From an uncultured Flavobacteriaceae bacterium (GTDB lineage Bacteria > Bacteroidota > Bacteroidia > Flavobacteriales > Flavobacteriaceae), in assembly GCA_913048115.1 (NCBI GenBank), contig CAJWVI010000005.1, positions 1-64,000 of the forward strand: a stretch of 64,000 nucleotides of DNA, in the 5' to 3' direction. The notes beneath the pieces are model-generated. The model was not told the DNA's origin, did no database searches, and saw nothing but the letters and a program-made list of their open reading frames with translations. Positions 1-10,100 of this stretch are shown one piece after another. A program made the translations under genes and the position numbers. Position 1 is the stretch's first letter; each line of letters opens with the position of its first letter.

Positions 1-2
1 CA

Positions 3-110
3 TTAGTAAGACAGTATAAGATTTCAGAAAAGAAAACACCTATTGAAATAGAACCACTGATTACCTTAAAGCCAACAAATGCATTGTTAGAATTTATCCA
101 AAGAGCATAA
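3..110 (+). CDS. C-terminal fragment of a CDS running off the window edge (possibly cytochrome P450)
   Basis: Open frame from position 3 reads LVRQYKISEKKTPIEIEPLITLKPTNALLEFIQRA*; the ITLKP(K/T)N tail resembles P450 C-termini, but the fragment is too short to be sure. Confidence 0.4.
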   Translation, partial: LVRQYKISEKKTPIEIEPLITLKPTNALLEFIQRA

Positions 111-139
111 AAACAGATGTTAAGATTTAAAAGTATCCC

Positions 140-1069
140 ATTACGATAGACACAAAACACCAACACACTGCCTTTATTAAAACCGAAGCCCAGCGCCTTG
201 GGTTTATGTCTTGTGGCATTAGTAAAGCAGGATTTTTGGAAGAAGAAGCTCCAAGGCTAGAGGCTTGGCTTAACCAAAACCGGCATGGTGAGATGCGGTA
301 TATGGAAAACCATTTTGACAAACGTCTGGACCCAACCAAACTTGTAGAAGGCTCTAAAAGCGTTATTTCTTTATTACTAAACTACTTTCCAAAACAGCAA
401 CAACGAGAGGACAGCTATAAAATCTCTAAATATGCGTATGGAACAGATTATCACAGTGTTATTAAAGACAAGTTAAAAGAATTACTCTTTACGATACAAG
501 ATCAAATTGGAGAAGTCCACGGGCGTGCGTTTGTTGATAGTGCTCCGGTACTTGATAAGGCGTGGGCAGCAAAAAGTGGTTTGGGTTGGATTGGTAAGCA
601 TAGTAACTTACTCTCCAAACAAGCAGGGTCTTTTTACTTTATAGCAGAGCTCATTGTAGATCTTGACCTAGACTATGACACCCCCGTAACAGATCATTGC
701 GGTAGTTGCACGGCCTGTATAGATGCTTGCCCAACCCAGGCAATCGTTGAGCCTTATAAAGTAGATGGTAGTAAATGTATTAGTTATTTTACCATTGAGC
801 TTAAAAACGAAATCCCCTCTAGTGTGAGTGGGCAGTTTGATGATTGGATGTTTGGATGTGATGTGTGTCAAGACGTATGTCCTTGGAACAGGTTTAGCGA
901 AGCCCACAAGGAACCTTTGTTTGATCCCAATCCGCAGGTGTTGTCCAACTCAAAGAAAGATTGGGAAGAGGTTACCAAAGAAGTGTTTTCAGAAATTTTC
1001 AAAAAGAGTGCTTTAAAGCGAACCAAGTTTGAGGGTTTGCGCCGAAACATTACATTCTTGAAACCATGA
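140..1069 (+). CDS. queG: Epoxyqueuosine reductase QueG (N-terminus extends upstream of the first ATG at 206)
   Basis: Two 4Fe-4S motifs ([23 protein letters not shown]), '[18 protein letters not shown]', '[12 protein letters not shown]'. Upstream in-frame codons encode the expected helix ...[12 protein letters not shown]. First in-frame stop is at 128-130; no ATG/GTG/TTG before 206. Confidence 0.9.
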   Translation: MTIDTKHQHTAFIKTEAQRLGFMSCGISKAGFLEEEAPRLEAWLNQNRHGEMRYMENHFDKRLDPTKLVEGSKSVISLLLNYFPKQQQREDSYKISKYAYGTDYHSVIKDKLKELLFTIQDQIGEVHGRAFVDSAPVLDKAWAAKSGLGWIGKHSNLLSKQAGSFYFIAELIVDLDLDYDTPVTDHCGSCTACIDACPTQAIVEPYKVDGSKCISYFTIELKNEIPSSVSGQFDDWMFGCDVCQDVCPWNRFSEAHKEPLFDPNPQVLSNSKKDWEEVTKEVFSEIFKKSALKRTKFEGLRRNITFLKP

Positions 1070-1194
1070 TTAGGGTGCTAAACAGCTCTTTAGGCTATTG
1101 ATGTATCTCTGTATCAATTAATTTTCAATTTACACTATCATTTTAAATACACTCTGTTACATTTGTAGTGTATTATTAAAAACGTACCGTTCTT

Positions 1195-3489
1195 ATGAGT
1201 AAACAAAGCAAACGTAAAGAAGCACTGTTATACCACTCCAAGCCAAGGCCAGGAAAGATTGAGGTTGTTCCTACCAAAAAATATGCAACACAACGAGATT
1301 TATCATTGGCATATTCTCCTGGAGTAGCAGAACCTTGTTTAGAAATAGCAAAAGATGTTGAAAATGTATACAAGTATACGGCCAAAGGTAATTTGGTAGC
1401 GGTTATAACAAATGGTACTGCGGTATTAGGCCTTGGAAATATTGGTCCTGAAGCATCCAAGCCCGTTATGGAGGGCAAGGGTTTGTTGTTCAAGATATTT
1501 GCTGACATTGATGTGTTTGACATAGAAATTGACACCGAAGATATTGATGCTTTTGTAGAAACAGTAAAAAATATTGCACCCACTTTTGGTGGAATTAATC
1601 TAGAAGATATTAAAGCTCCAGAAGCCTTTGAGATTGAAAGAAGGCTGAAGGAAGAATTGGATATACCTGTTATGCATGATGACCAGCATGGTACGGCAAT
1701 TATTTCTGCAGCAGCATTGTTAAACGCACTTGAGCTAACACATAAAAAAATTAATGAAGTAAGAATTGTAATAAGTGGTGCAGGTGCTGCAGCGGTATCA
1801 TGTACAAGACTTTATAAAGCCTTTGGCGTAGTAAGAGCAAATATTGTAATGTTAGATAGTAAGGGAGTCATTAGAGATGACCGAAGTGAGCTATCGACCG
1901 AGAAGGCAGAATTTGCTACCCATAGAAAGATAGACACCTTAGATGAAGCTATGGTTGATGCAGATGTTTTTGTAGGGCTTTCTGTTGCAGATATTGTAAC
2001 CCCTAGTATGTTAAAGTCAATGGCGGCAGACCCTATTGTTTTTGCTATGGCAAACCCAAATCCTGAGATTGAATATCTACTGGCTTGTAAAACAAGAGAT
2101 GATATTATTATGGCAACAGGGAGAAGCGATCATCCTAATCAAGTTAATAATGTGTTAGGATTTCCATTTATTTTTAGAGGTGCTCTTGATGTTCGTGCTA
2201 CAAAAATCAATGAGGCTATGAAGATGGCTGCTGTAAAGGCCTTGGCTGCACTTGCCAAAGAGCCGGTGCCAGAGCAAGTAAATGTTGCCTATGGAGAAAC
2301 CAAACTTATTTTCGGAAAAGACTATATCATTCCTAAACCTTTTGACCCAAGGTTAATAGAGAACATCCCTCCAGCTGTTGCAAAAGCGGCTATGGAGAGC
2401 GGTGTGGCAACTGCACCTATTAAAAATTGGCAGAAATATAGAGATGAGCTAAATGAGCGCATGGGGAGTGATAACAAGATTATTCGCTTGCTATACAGTC
2501 GTGCAAAACAAAATCCAAAAAGAATTGTCTTTGCCGAAGCAGATCATTTAAATGTACTGAAAGCTGCGCAAATAGTCTATGAAGAAGGAATAGGTATTCC
2601 TATTTTGTTGGGTAGAAAGGCCGTTATTGAAGAGCTCATGGAGCAACTTGAATTTGATGCTGATGTGCAAATTATGGACCCAAAGTCTGATGAGCAAGCT
2701 GAAAACTTAGCCAAATATGCTCAAGAATTATTTGTGATTAGAAACAGGAATGGAGTTACCCTTTTTGATGCACAAAAGTTAATGCGTGAGCGCAACTATT
2801 TTGCTGCTATGATGGTTAACCAGGGTGATGCTGATGCAATGATTTCTGGGTACTCTAGGGCATATCCATCTGTGTTACGACCAGTTTTGGAGACTATTGG
2901 GCGCTTTGATGGAGTGAATAAAATTGCAACAACTAATATGATGTTGACTAAAAGAGGTCCTCTCTTTATAAGCGATACTTCTATCAATATTAACCCTACT
3001 GCCAAAGAATTAGCTAAGATTGCCCAGATGACAAACTACACCATGAAGTTGTTTGGAATAACACCTGTAATTGCAATGATAAGCTATGCTAATTTTGGTT
3101 CTTCAAAAGATCCACACGCAACAAAAGTGCGTGATGCCGTTGGGTATTTGCATAGAACAAACCCAGACATGCATATTGATGGGGAGTTGCAAACAGACTT
3201 TGCTTTAAACCCTGAAATGTTACAAAGTAAATTTCCATTTTCAAAGTTGGCAGGAAAAAAAGTGAATGCACTCATATTTCCAAATTTAGATGCTGCTAAT
3301 AGTAACTATAAATTACTAAAAGAGATCAATGGTGTTGATTCTGTAGGGCCTATTATGCTTGGAATGCGAAAGCCTGTTCATATCCTTCAGTTAGGGGCTA
3401 GTGTAGAAGAAATAGTAAATATGGCAGCAGTTTCTGTAATAGATGCACAGCAAAAAGAAAAACGAGAGAAAACAGCCCAAAAGCAGTAA
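1195..3489 (+). CDS. maeB: NADP-dependent malic enzyme with C-terminal phosphotransacetylase-like domain
   Basis: 764 aa; malic enzyme motifs (YSPGVAEPC, MHDDQHGTAI, FAMANPNPEI) followed by a PTA-like domain (DADAMISGYSR). Confidence 0.93.
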   Translation: MSKQSKRKEALLYHSKPRPGKIEVVPTKKYATQRDLSLAYSPGVAEPCLEIAKDVENVYKYTAKGNLVAVITNGTAVLGLGNIGPEASKPVMEGKGLLFKIFADIDVFDIEIDTEDIDAFVETVKNIAPTFGGINLEDIKAPEAFEIERRLKEELDIPVMHDDQHGTAIISAAALLNALELTHKKINEVRIVISGAGAAAVSCTRLYKAFGVVRANIVMLDSKGVIRDDRSELSTEKAEFATHRKIDTLDEAMVDADVFVGLSVADIVTPSMLKSMAADPIVFAMANPNPEIEYLLACKTRDDIIMATGRSDHPNQVNNVLGFPFIFRGALDVRATKINEAMKMAAVKALAALAKEPVPEQVNVAYGETKLIFGKDYIIPKPFDPRLIENIPPAVAKAAMESGVATAPIKNWQKYRDELNERMGSDNKIIRLLYSRAKQNPKRIVFAEADHLNVLKAAQIVYEEGIGIPILLGRKAVIEELMEQLEFDADVQIMDPKSDEQAENLAKYAQELFVIRNRNGVTLFDAQKLMRERNYFAAMMVNQGDADAMISGYSRAYPSVLRPVLETIGRFDGVNKIATTNMMLTKRGPLFISDTSININPTAKELAKIAQMTNYTMKLFGITPVIAMISYANFGSSKDPHATKVRDAVGYLHRTNPDMHIDGELQTDFALNPEMLQSKFPFSKLAGKKVNALIFPNLDAANSNYKLLKEINGVDSVGPIMLGMRKPVHILQLGASVEEIVNMAAVSVIDAQQKEKREKTAQKQ

Positions 3490-3574
3490 TGTTTCAGAAC
3501 AAAATTTAGTTTTTATCCCTTTAGATAAGCCAATAAAATATATTATATTTGGCATACAAACATCAAAAAAACGT

Positions 3575-4156
3575 ATGATAACCCAATTACATGGAAGACT
3601 TGTTGAAAAATCGCCAACCGATGTAGTTATAGACTGTCATGGTGTTGGGTATTTTGTAAACATATCATTGCATACGTTCTCACAACTACCTGTATCAGAT
3701 AGTGTTATGCTGTTCACTCATTTGCAAGTGCGTGAAGACGCGCATATTTTATATGGGTTTTCTAGCGTGGCAGAGCGAGAGATTTTTAGGTTATTAATTT
3801 CGGTTTCTGGAGTTGGAGCTAGTATAGCTCGTACGATGTTATCATCATTATCTCCAAAACAAGTAACCGAGGCTATAGCGGGAAGTGATGTTGCAACCAT
3901 TCAATCTGTAAAAGGTATTGGGGCAAAAACAGCCCAACGTGTCTTGTTAGATCTAAAAGAGAAAATTTTAAAAGTGTATGGCCTGGACGATGTTTCTATA
4001 GTTTCAAGCAATACGAATAAAAATGAAGCGTTATCTGCTTTGGAGACCTTAGGTTTTACGCGTAAACAAGCTGAAAAAGTTTGTGATTCTGTCGTTAAAG
4101 AAAACCCACAGGCCACTATTGAGGAAATTATAAAGCAGGCTTTAAAAAAATTATAA
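3575..4156 (+). CDS. ruvA: Holliday junction branch migration protein RuvA
   Basis: MITQLHGRLVEKSPTDVVIDCHGVGYFV; HhH region GVGASIARTMLSSLSP / VKGIGAKTAQRVLLDLK. The ORF track start at 3443 is too far upstream; ATG at 3575 fits RuvA. Confidence 0.93.
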   Translation: MITQLHGRLVEKSPTDVVIDCHGVGYFVNISLHTFSQLPVSDSVMLFTHLQVREDAHILYGFSSVAEREIFRLLISVSGVGASIARTMLSSLSPKQVTEAIAGSDVATIQSVKGIGAKTAQRVLLDLKEKILKVYGLDDVSIVSSNTNKNEALSALETLGFTRKQAEKVCDSVVKENPQATIEEIIKQALKKL

Positions 4157-4159
4157 GTA

Positions 4160-7100
4160 TTGGGCACAAATTTAACAAAGTTTAAAAATAGCTTTTTTAA
4201 ACAACTCGTATTTTTAAGTATTATCCTTGGAGGGTTTTCATGTGTATTTGCACAGGATTCTACTGCAACAGGCTCCTCTATGGGCCGTATTGAGTTGCCT
4301 CCAGCTTCAAGTATAGAGAGTTTATACACTTATGACCCTGTTACAGATAGCTATTACTATAGTGAAATGTTAGGAGACTTCAATGTAGGCTTGCCGCTCG
4401 TTTTAAGTCCAGAAGCGTATCGTGATTTGATTTTAAAACAGCAAATGCGCGATTATTTCAAAGAAAAGATTGATGCTGTAGATGGAAGAAAAGAAGGCTC
4501 TGAGGATGGTCAGAAAAACTTATTGCCGAAGTTTTATGTGAATTCAAGTTTCTTTGAATCCGTATTTGGAGGCAATACTATTGAAGTAATACCCCAAGGT
4601 ACCGTAGAAATGGATCTAGGACTGCTGTATACTAAACAAGATAACCCAGCTTTTTCACCAAGAAACAGAAGCAATTTCTCTTTAGATTTTGACCAACGTA
4701 TCAGTTTAAGTTTGTTGGGTAAAGTAGGGGAGCGCCTGCAGGTGACAGCAAATTATGACACCCAGTCTACCTTTGACTTTCAAAATCAAGTAAAACTAGA
4801 GTTTACTCCTACTGAAGATGATATTATTAGATCTATTGAGGTGGGTAATGTAAGCATGCCATTAAATAGCACCTTAATTCCAGGGGCTCAAAGTTTATTT
4901 GGTGTAAAAACTCAATTGCAATTTGGAAAAACAACGATTACGGGAGTATTCTCTGAGCAACAATCTGAAACTAGAAATGTAACAACTGAAGGTGGAGGGA
5001 CTATTACAGATTTTGATATTTATGCCTTAGATTATGATGAAAATCGTCATTTTTTCTTGGCACATTATTTTAGAGATACTTATGACAGAGCATTACAGCA
5101 ATATCCTTTCATTCGTTCTAATGTTCAGATTACACGTGTTGAAGCTTGGATAACCAATCGAGGCAATCAAACACAGGATGTTCGTAATATTGTAGCACTT
5201 CAAGATATTGGAGAGGCTGATATTTCAAATATTGGATTAAACGCTATTCCTGGTGGATTTTTAAACAAGCCTTCTTCTTCATTTCCAGACAATGGAAACA
5301 ATGATTTTAATCCCTTTGGTATTGAAGATCAAAGCGCTCAAGGTATTTTAAGCGAACAGATACGCGATATAGCAACTGTGCAACAAGGTTTTGGTGGTGT
5401 TCAAGTTCAAGATGGTGCAGATTTTTTAACATTAGAAAATGCAAGAAAATTAAGGGCTAATGAATATACAATCAACTCTCAATTAGGATATATTTCTTTA
5501 AATCAACGCTTAAATAATGACGAAGTTTTTGCCGTTTCATTTCAATACACTGTAAACGGTAAAGTATACCAAGTTGGAGAGTTTTCTACCGACGGTGTAG
5601 ATGCCACTGGAGGACTCGTAAGGCCTGGGGAGCCTGGTAATCCTGGTATAAACGATATCGAAGGAATTCCTCAAAATCTAATTGTAAAATTATTAAAGAG
5701 TAACATCACCAATGTTTCTGAACCTATTTGGGACTTAATGATGAAAAATATTTATGGTCTAGGGGCCTTTCAATTAGAGCAAGAAGACTTTAGATTGGAT
5801 ATTCAATATAAAGATCCAGCACCATTAAACTATATCACAGCCGCAGAAGGGACTCTTTCAAATCCTGCAATTGCATTGCCTGATGATGTTGACAACAAAA
5901 CATTGTTGAAGGTGTTTAATCTAGACAGATTAAATTTTAATAATGACCCGCAACAAGGGGGAGACGGCTTCTTTGACTTTATTCCAGGTCTTACTGTTGA
6001 TCAGCAAAATGGACGTATAATATTTACGAGTGTGGAACCCTTTGGAGAATACTTGTTTAATAAACTTGATGATGCTACTGCTGGTTCTTCTTTGTATGAT
6101 ATGCCATCGAGTTACAATGCAAACCAAGAAAAATATGTTTTTAGATCTCTTTACAGGGTTACAAAAACACAAGCAGAACAAGAAGATAATGACAAGAATA
6201 AATTTCAATTAACAGGACGCTATAAGTCTAGTGGAGGAAATGGTATACCAATAGGAGCATTTAATATCCCTCAAGGTTCTGTAGTGGTTACAGCCGGAGG
6301 AAGAACCTTGTCTGAAGGAGTAGATTACACTGTTAATTATCAAGCTGGAACTGTGCAGGTTTTAGACCCTTCCTTATTGGCATCTAACACTCCTGTAAAT
6401 ATTACAGTAGAGAACAATACACTGTTTGGCCAACAAACAAAACGTTTTACAGGTTTAAACGTTGAACATAAATTTAACGACAACTTTATTATAGGAGGTA
6501 CTTATTTAAAACTCAATGAGCGTCCTCTTACTCAAAAATCTACCTATGATGTAGAACCTATTAACAACCAAATATTTGGTGTTAATTTAAATTATGCAAC
6601 ACAGGTTCCTTTCTTTACACGCCTGGTTAATAAACTTCCAAATATTGATACAGACGTAGAATCAAATTTTTCTATTCGTGGTGAATTTGCATACTTGTTG
6701 CCAAGCGCACCAGAGGTTTCAGACTTTGGAGGTAGAACAACTGTGTATATAGATGATTTTGAGTCTTCACAAACAGAGTTTGATATTAGCTCACCCCTAA
6801 CGTGGCGCTTGGCTTCATCTCCAGACGGCTTTGGTGGAGAGGTAGGAAATAGTATTTTAGAGTATAATTATAAACGTGCTCGTTTAAACTGGTACACTAT
6901 TGATCCTATTTTTTACAGCAGTCAACGTCCAGATGGAATAACAGTTCAAGATTTGTCCTCACCATTTACAAGACGTATTTTTAGAGATGAAATATTTCCA
7001 GCACAAGATATTATTCAAGGGCAAACACAGGCTATATTTTCTTTAGATCTCTCATATTATCCAAGTGAGCGTGGTGAATATAATTTTAATCCAGCTGCAT

Positions 7101-10100
7101 CAGGCACCAATGAATTGCCAAATCCTGCAAGTAATTTTGGAGGTATTTCTAGACAATTAACTACCACAGATTTTGAGAGAAGTAATGTAGAATTTATCCA
7201 ATTTTGGGTAATGGATCCATTTATTTACGAAGAGAATGACACAAACAATGGAGGTACCTTAAGTTTTAATTTAGGTAACATTTCAGAAGATATCTTGAAA
7301 GATGGACGTAAGCAATACGAAAACGGATTACCTCAAGATGGTGAAACAACCAATACAACCCCGACGGTTTGGGGTAAAGTGCCAACCAACCAGTCCTTGG
7401 TTTATACCTTTGATACAGAAGGGGAACAACGCATAAACCAGGATATAGGATATGACGGTTTAAACAATACTGAAGAAAGCGCGATGTTTCCTGCTTTTAG
7501 TGGTCTTCCAGATCCAGCAAATGATAACTACCAATATTTCTTGCAAGCTACTGGTGACATAAGAAATCGATACAAACAATACAATGGTACAGAGGGTAAC
7601 TCTCCTGTAGCGGTAACAAATACAAACCGTGGTTCTACAACACAACCTGATGTGGAGGATATTAACCGTGATAACTCTATGAACACTGTAGATAGTTATT
7701 ATGAATACAATATTCCTATATCACGTGATGCGCTTACACCAGCTACAAACGATTTTGTAACAGATGTGCGTGAGAGCACTATTACACTTGATGATAATAG
7801 TTCTTTGGATGTACGTTGGGTTCAGTTTAAAGTGCCAGTGTCAGGGTATGATAGAGCAGTAAATGGAATATCAGACTTTAGATCTATTCGTTTCATGCGC
7901 ATGTACATGTCTGGTTTTGAGCAAGCAACAACACTTCGTCTTGGGACACTAGAATTGGTGCGCGGTGATTATAGAAGGTACTTACAGACCCTAGATAACG
8001 TAACAATGGAGGATCCAGAGTTGGATGATACTGTTTTTGAAGTGGAGGCCGTTAATATCATTGATAATGAAAACAGGCAGCCCATACCATACAGGCTACC
8101 TCCCGGTGTTATAAGAGAACAGCTTAATAATAACAATAATATTATTAGACAAGATGAGCAATCACTAGCAATTCGGGTTTGTGGATTAGAACCAAATGAT
8201 GCGCGAGGTGTGTATAAGAACTTTAGCGTAGATATGCGTCAATACAAAAATCTAGAAATGTTCATTCATGCAGAGTCTATTGTAAATGAAACTGCTTTGG
8301 CTGAGGGTGATTTGGTTGCCTTTATTAGAATGGGTAATGATTTAACCGAAAGTTTCTATGAGATACAAATACCTTTAAAGCCAACGTCCTTTAGCACTAC
8401 TAGTGCCGAGGAAATTTGGCCCCTAGAGAATAGAATGGACTTACCACTTAGCCTATTACAAGATCTTAAGGCTATTGTTCTTGGGGATCCTGCATTGTAT
8501 TCTCCAAACCAACTACACTTTTTTGAAGAAGGCGAACTAGATGGATTACCATCTAATATTCTTCGAGTAGGAATGAAGGGTAACCCGAGTTTTGGAGATG
8601 TGCGTGTTGCAATGATTGGTGTTCGTAATGAAACCAACACAGAGCTTTGTGGCGAGGTTTGGTTTAATGAATTGCGTCTTTCTGAGTTGCAAAACCAAGG
8701 AGGTTGGGCCGCTGTTGCAGCTATGGATGCAAATTTCGCAGATTTCGCAAACATTAGTGCAACGGGTAGGGTAAGCACCATTGGCTTTGGCTCTTTAGAG
8801 CAAGGTCCAAATGATCGTAGTAGAGAAGATGTAGAAGAGTATGATGTGGTGACTAATTTTAACTTAGGACAAATGCTGCCTAACAAATGGGGTATTCAAT
8901 TACCTTTTAATTATGGATTGTCAGAAAAATTAATAACACCACAGTTTGATCCTGAGTACCAAGATGTAGAGCTGCAATCTAGATTAGACAATGAAGGTAA
9001 TTCTAGCAGAAGAGAAGAGATTTTAGGACAGTCTGTAGATTATACAAAAAGGCAGAGTATTAATTTTATTGGAGTTCGTAAAGAGCGCACCGGTGAAGGC
9101 AAGCCAAAGGCCTATGATATAGAAAACCTTACCTTGTCTGCGTCATACAATCAAATAGATCATAACGATTTTGAAATTCAAGATGCTTTAGATCAAAATG
9201 TGCGCCTAGGAGGTACGTATGCATACAACTTCACCCCTAAAACATTTGAGCCTTTTAAAAAGAATGATTCTATTTTTACAGGGAAATACTGGCAATTTTT
9301 AAAAGACATTAACCTTAACTATTTACCAACTAACATTGCAGTAAACTCTAACATTTTACGCCAACACAATGAGCAAAAGTTTAGAGAATTGAATCTAGAA
9401 GACGGTAATATAGGCTTGCCGGTGCTCTACCAAAGAAATTACTTGTTTGATTGGGATTATGCCATTAACTACAATCTAACAAAATCATTCCGGTTTAATT
9501 TCACGACTTCAAACAATAGAATTGTAACCAACTATATTGATGATGCAGGTTTTGCAGATAATCAAATTGGTGTTTTTGATGGCTTCTTTGATATTGGAGA
9601 TCCTAATCAACATTTTCAATCTCTACAATTAAATTATGACTTGCCTACTGCAAAATTCCCTTTCTTAAAATGGATTAGAGCTACCTATTCTTACACTGGA
9701 GATTTCCAGTGGCAGGATGGAAGTGATTTGTTTAATAATATTGATATTGAATTAAGTGACGGGACTACACAAACCTATGATTTAGGAAATTCAATACAAA
9801 ATGCAAGCACACACCGTATTAATACTACACTAGATTTTAATGCATTTTACAGATACATTGGGCTTTCTAAAAGGAAAAGCAATAGCAGAAGAGAAAGTGG
9901 TGGTAATACCGGGGGCCGTGGAGGTGGAGCAGGCTTTGATGCAAAAGGCAAAGGCGGTAAGAGCGGAAAAGAAAATTCTAAAAGTTCTGCAATTGGATCT
10001 ATTAGTAGTGAAGGTAAAGAAAAATCAGGTGGGGCAAGAGGCTCCTCTGGAGCAGCAGGTGGATTAAATGGCGGAGATAAAGCGGTGAATACCATCATTG

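Noticed and set aside
1176-1583. 135 aa minus-strand ORF overlapping maeB
   Set aside because: Antisense of malic enzyme coding sequence; low-information Ser/Thr composition.
3901-4329. 142 aa minus-strand ORF across ruvA/sprA
   Set aside because: Antisense to two well-supported genes.
8356-8886. 176 aa minus-strand ORF inside sprA
   Set aside because: Antisense to a strongly supported SprA coding region; Ser/Pro/Leu-rich composition typical of antisense translation.
9847-10098. Pro/Leu-rich minus-strand ORF (and plus ORF 9840..10067) over the SprA Gly-rich insert
   Set aside because: Shadow ORFs created by GC-rich Gly codons; no independent support.
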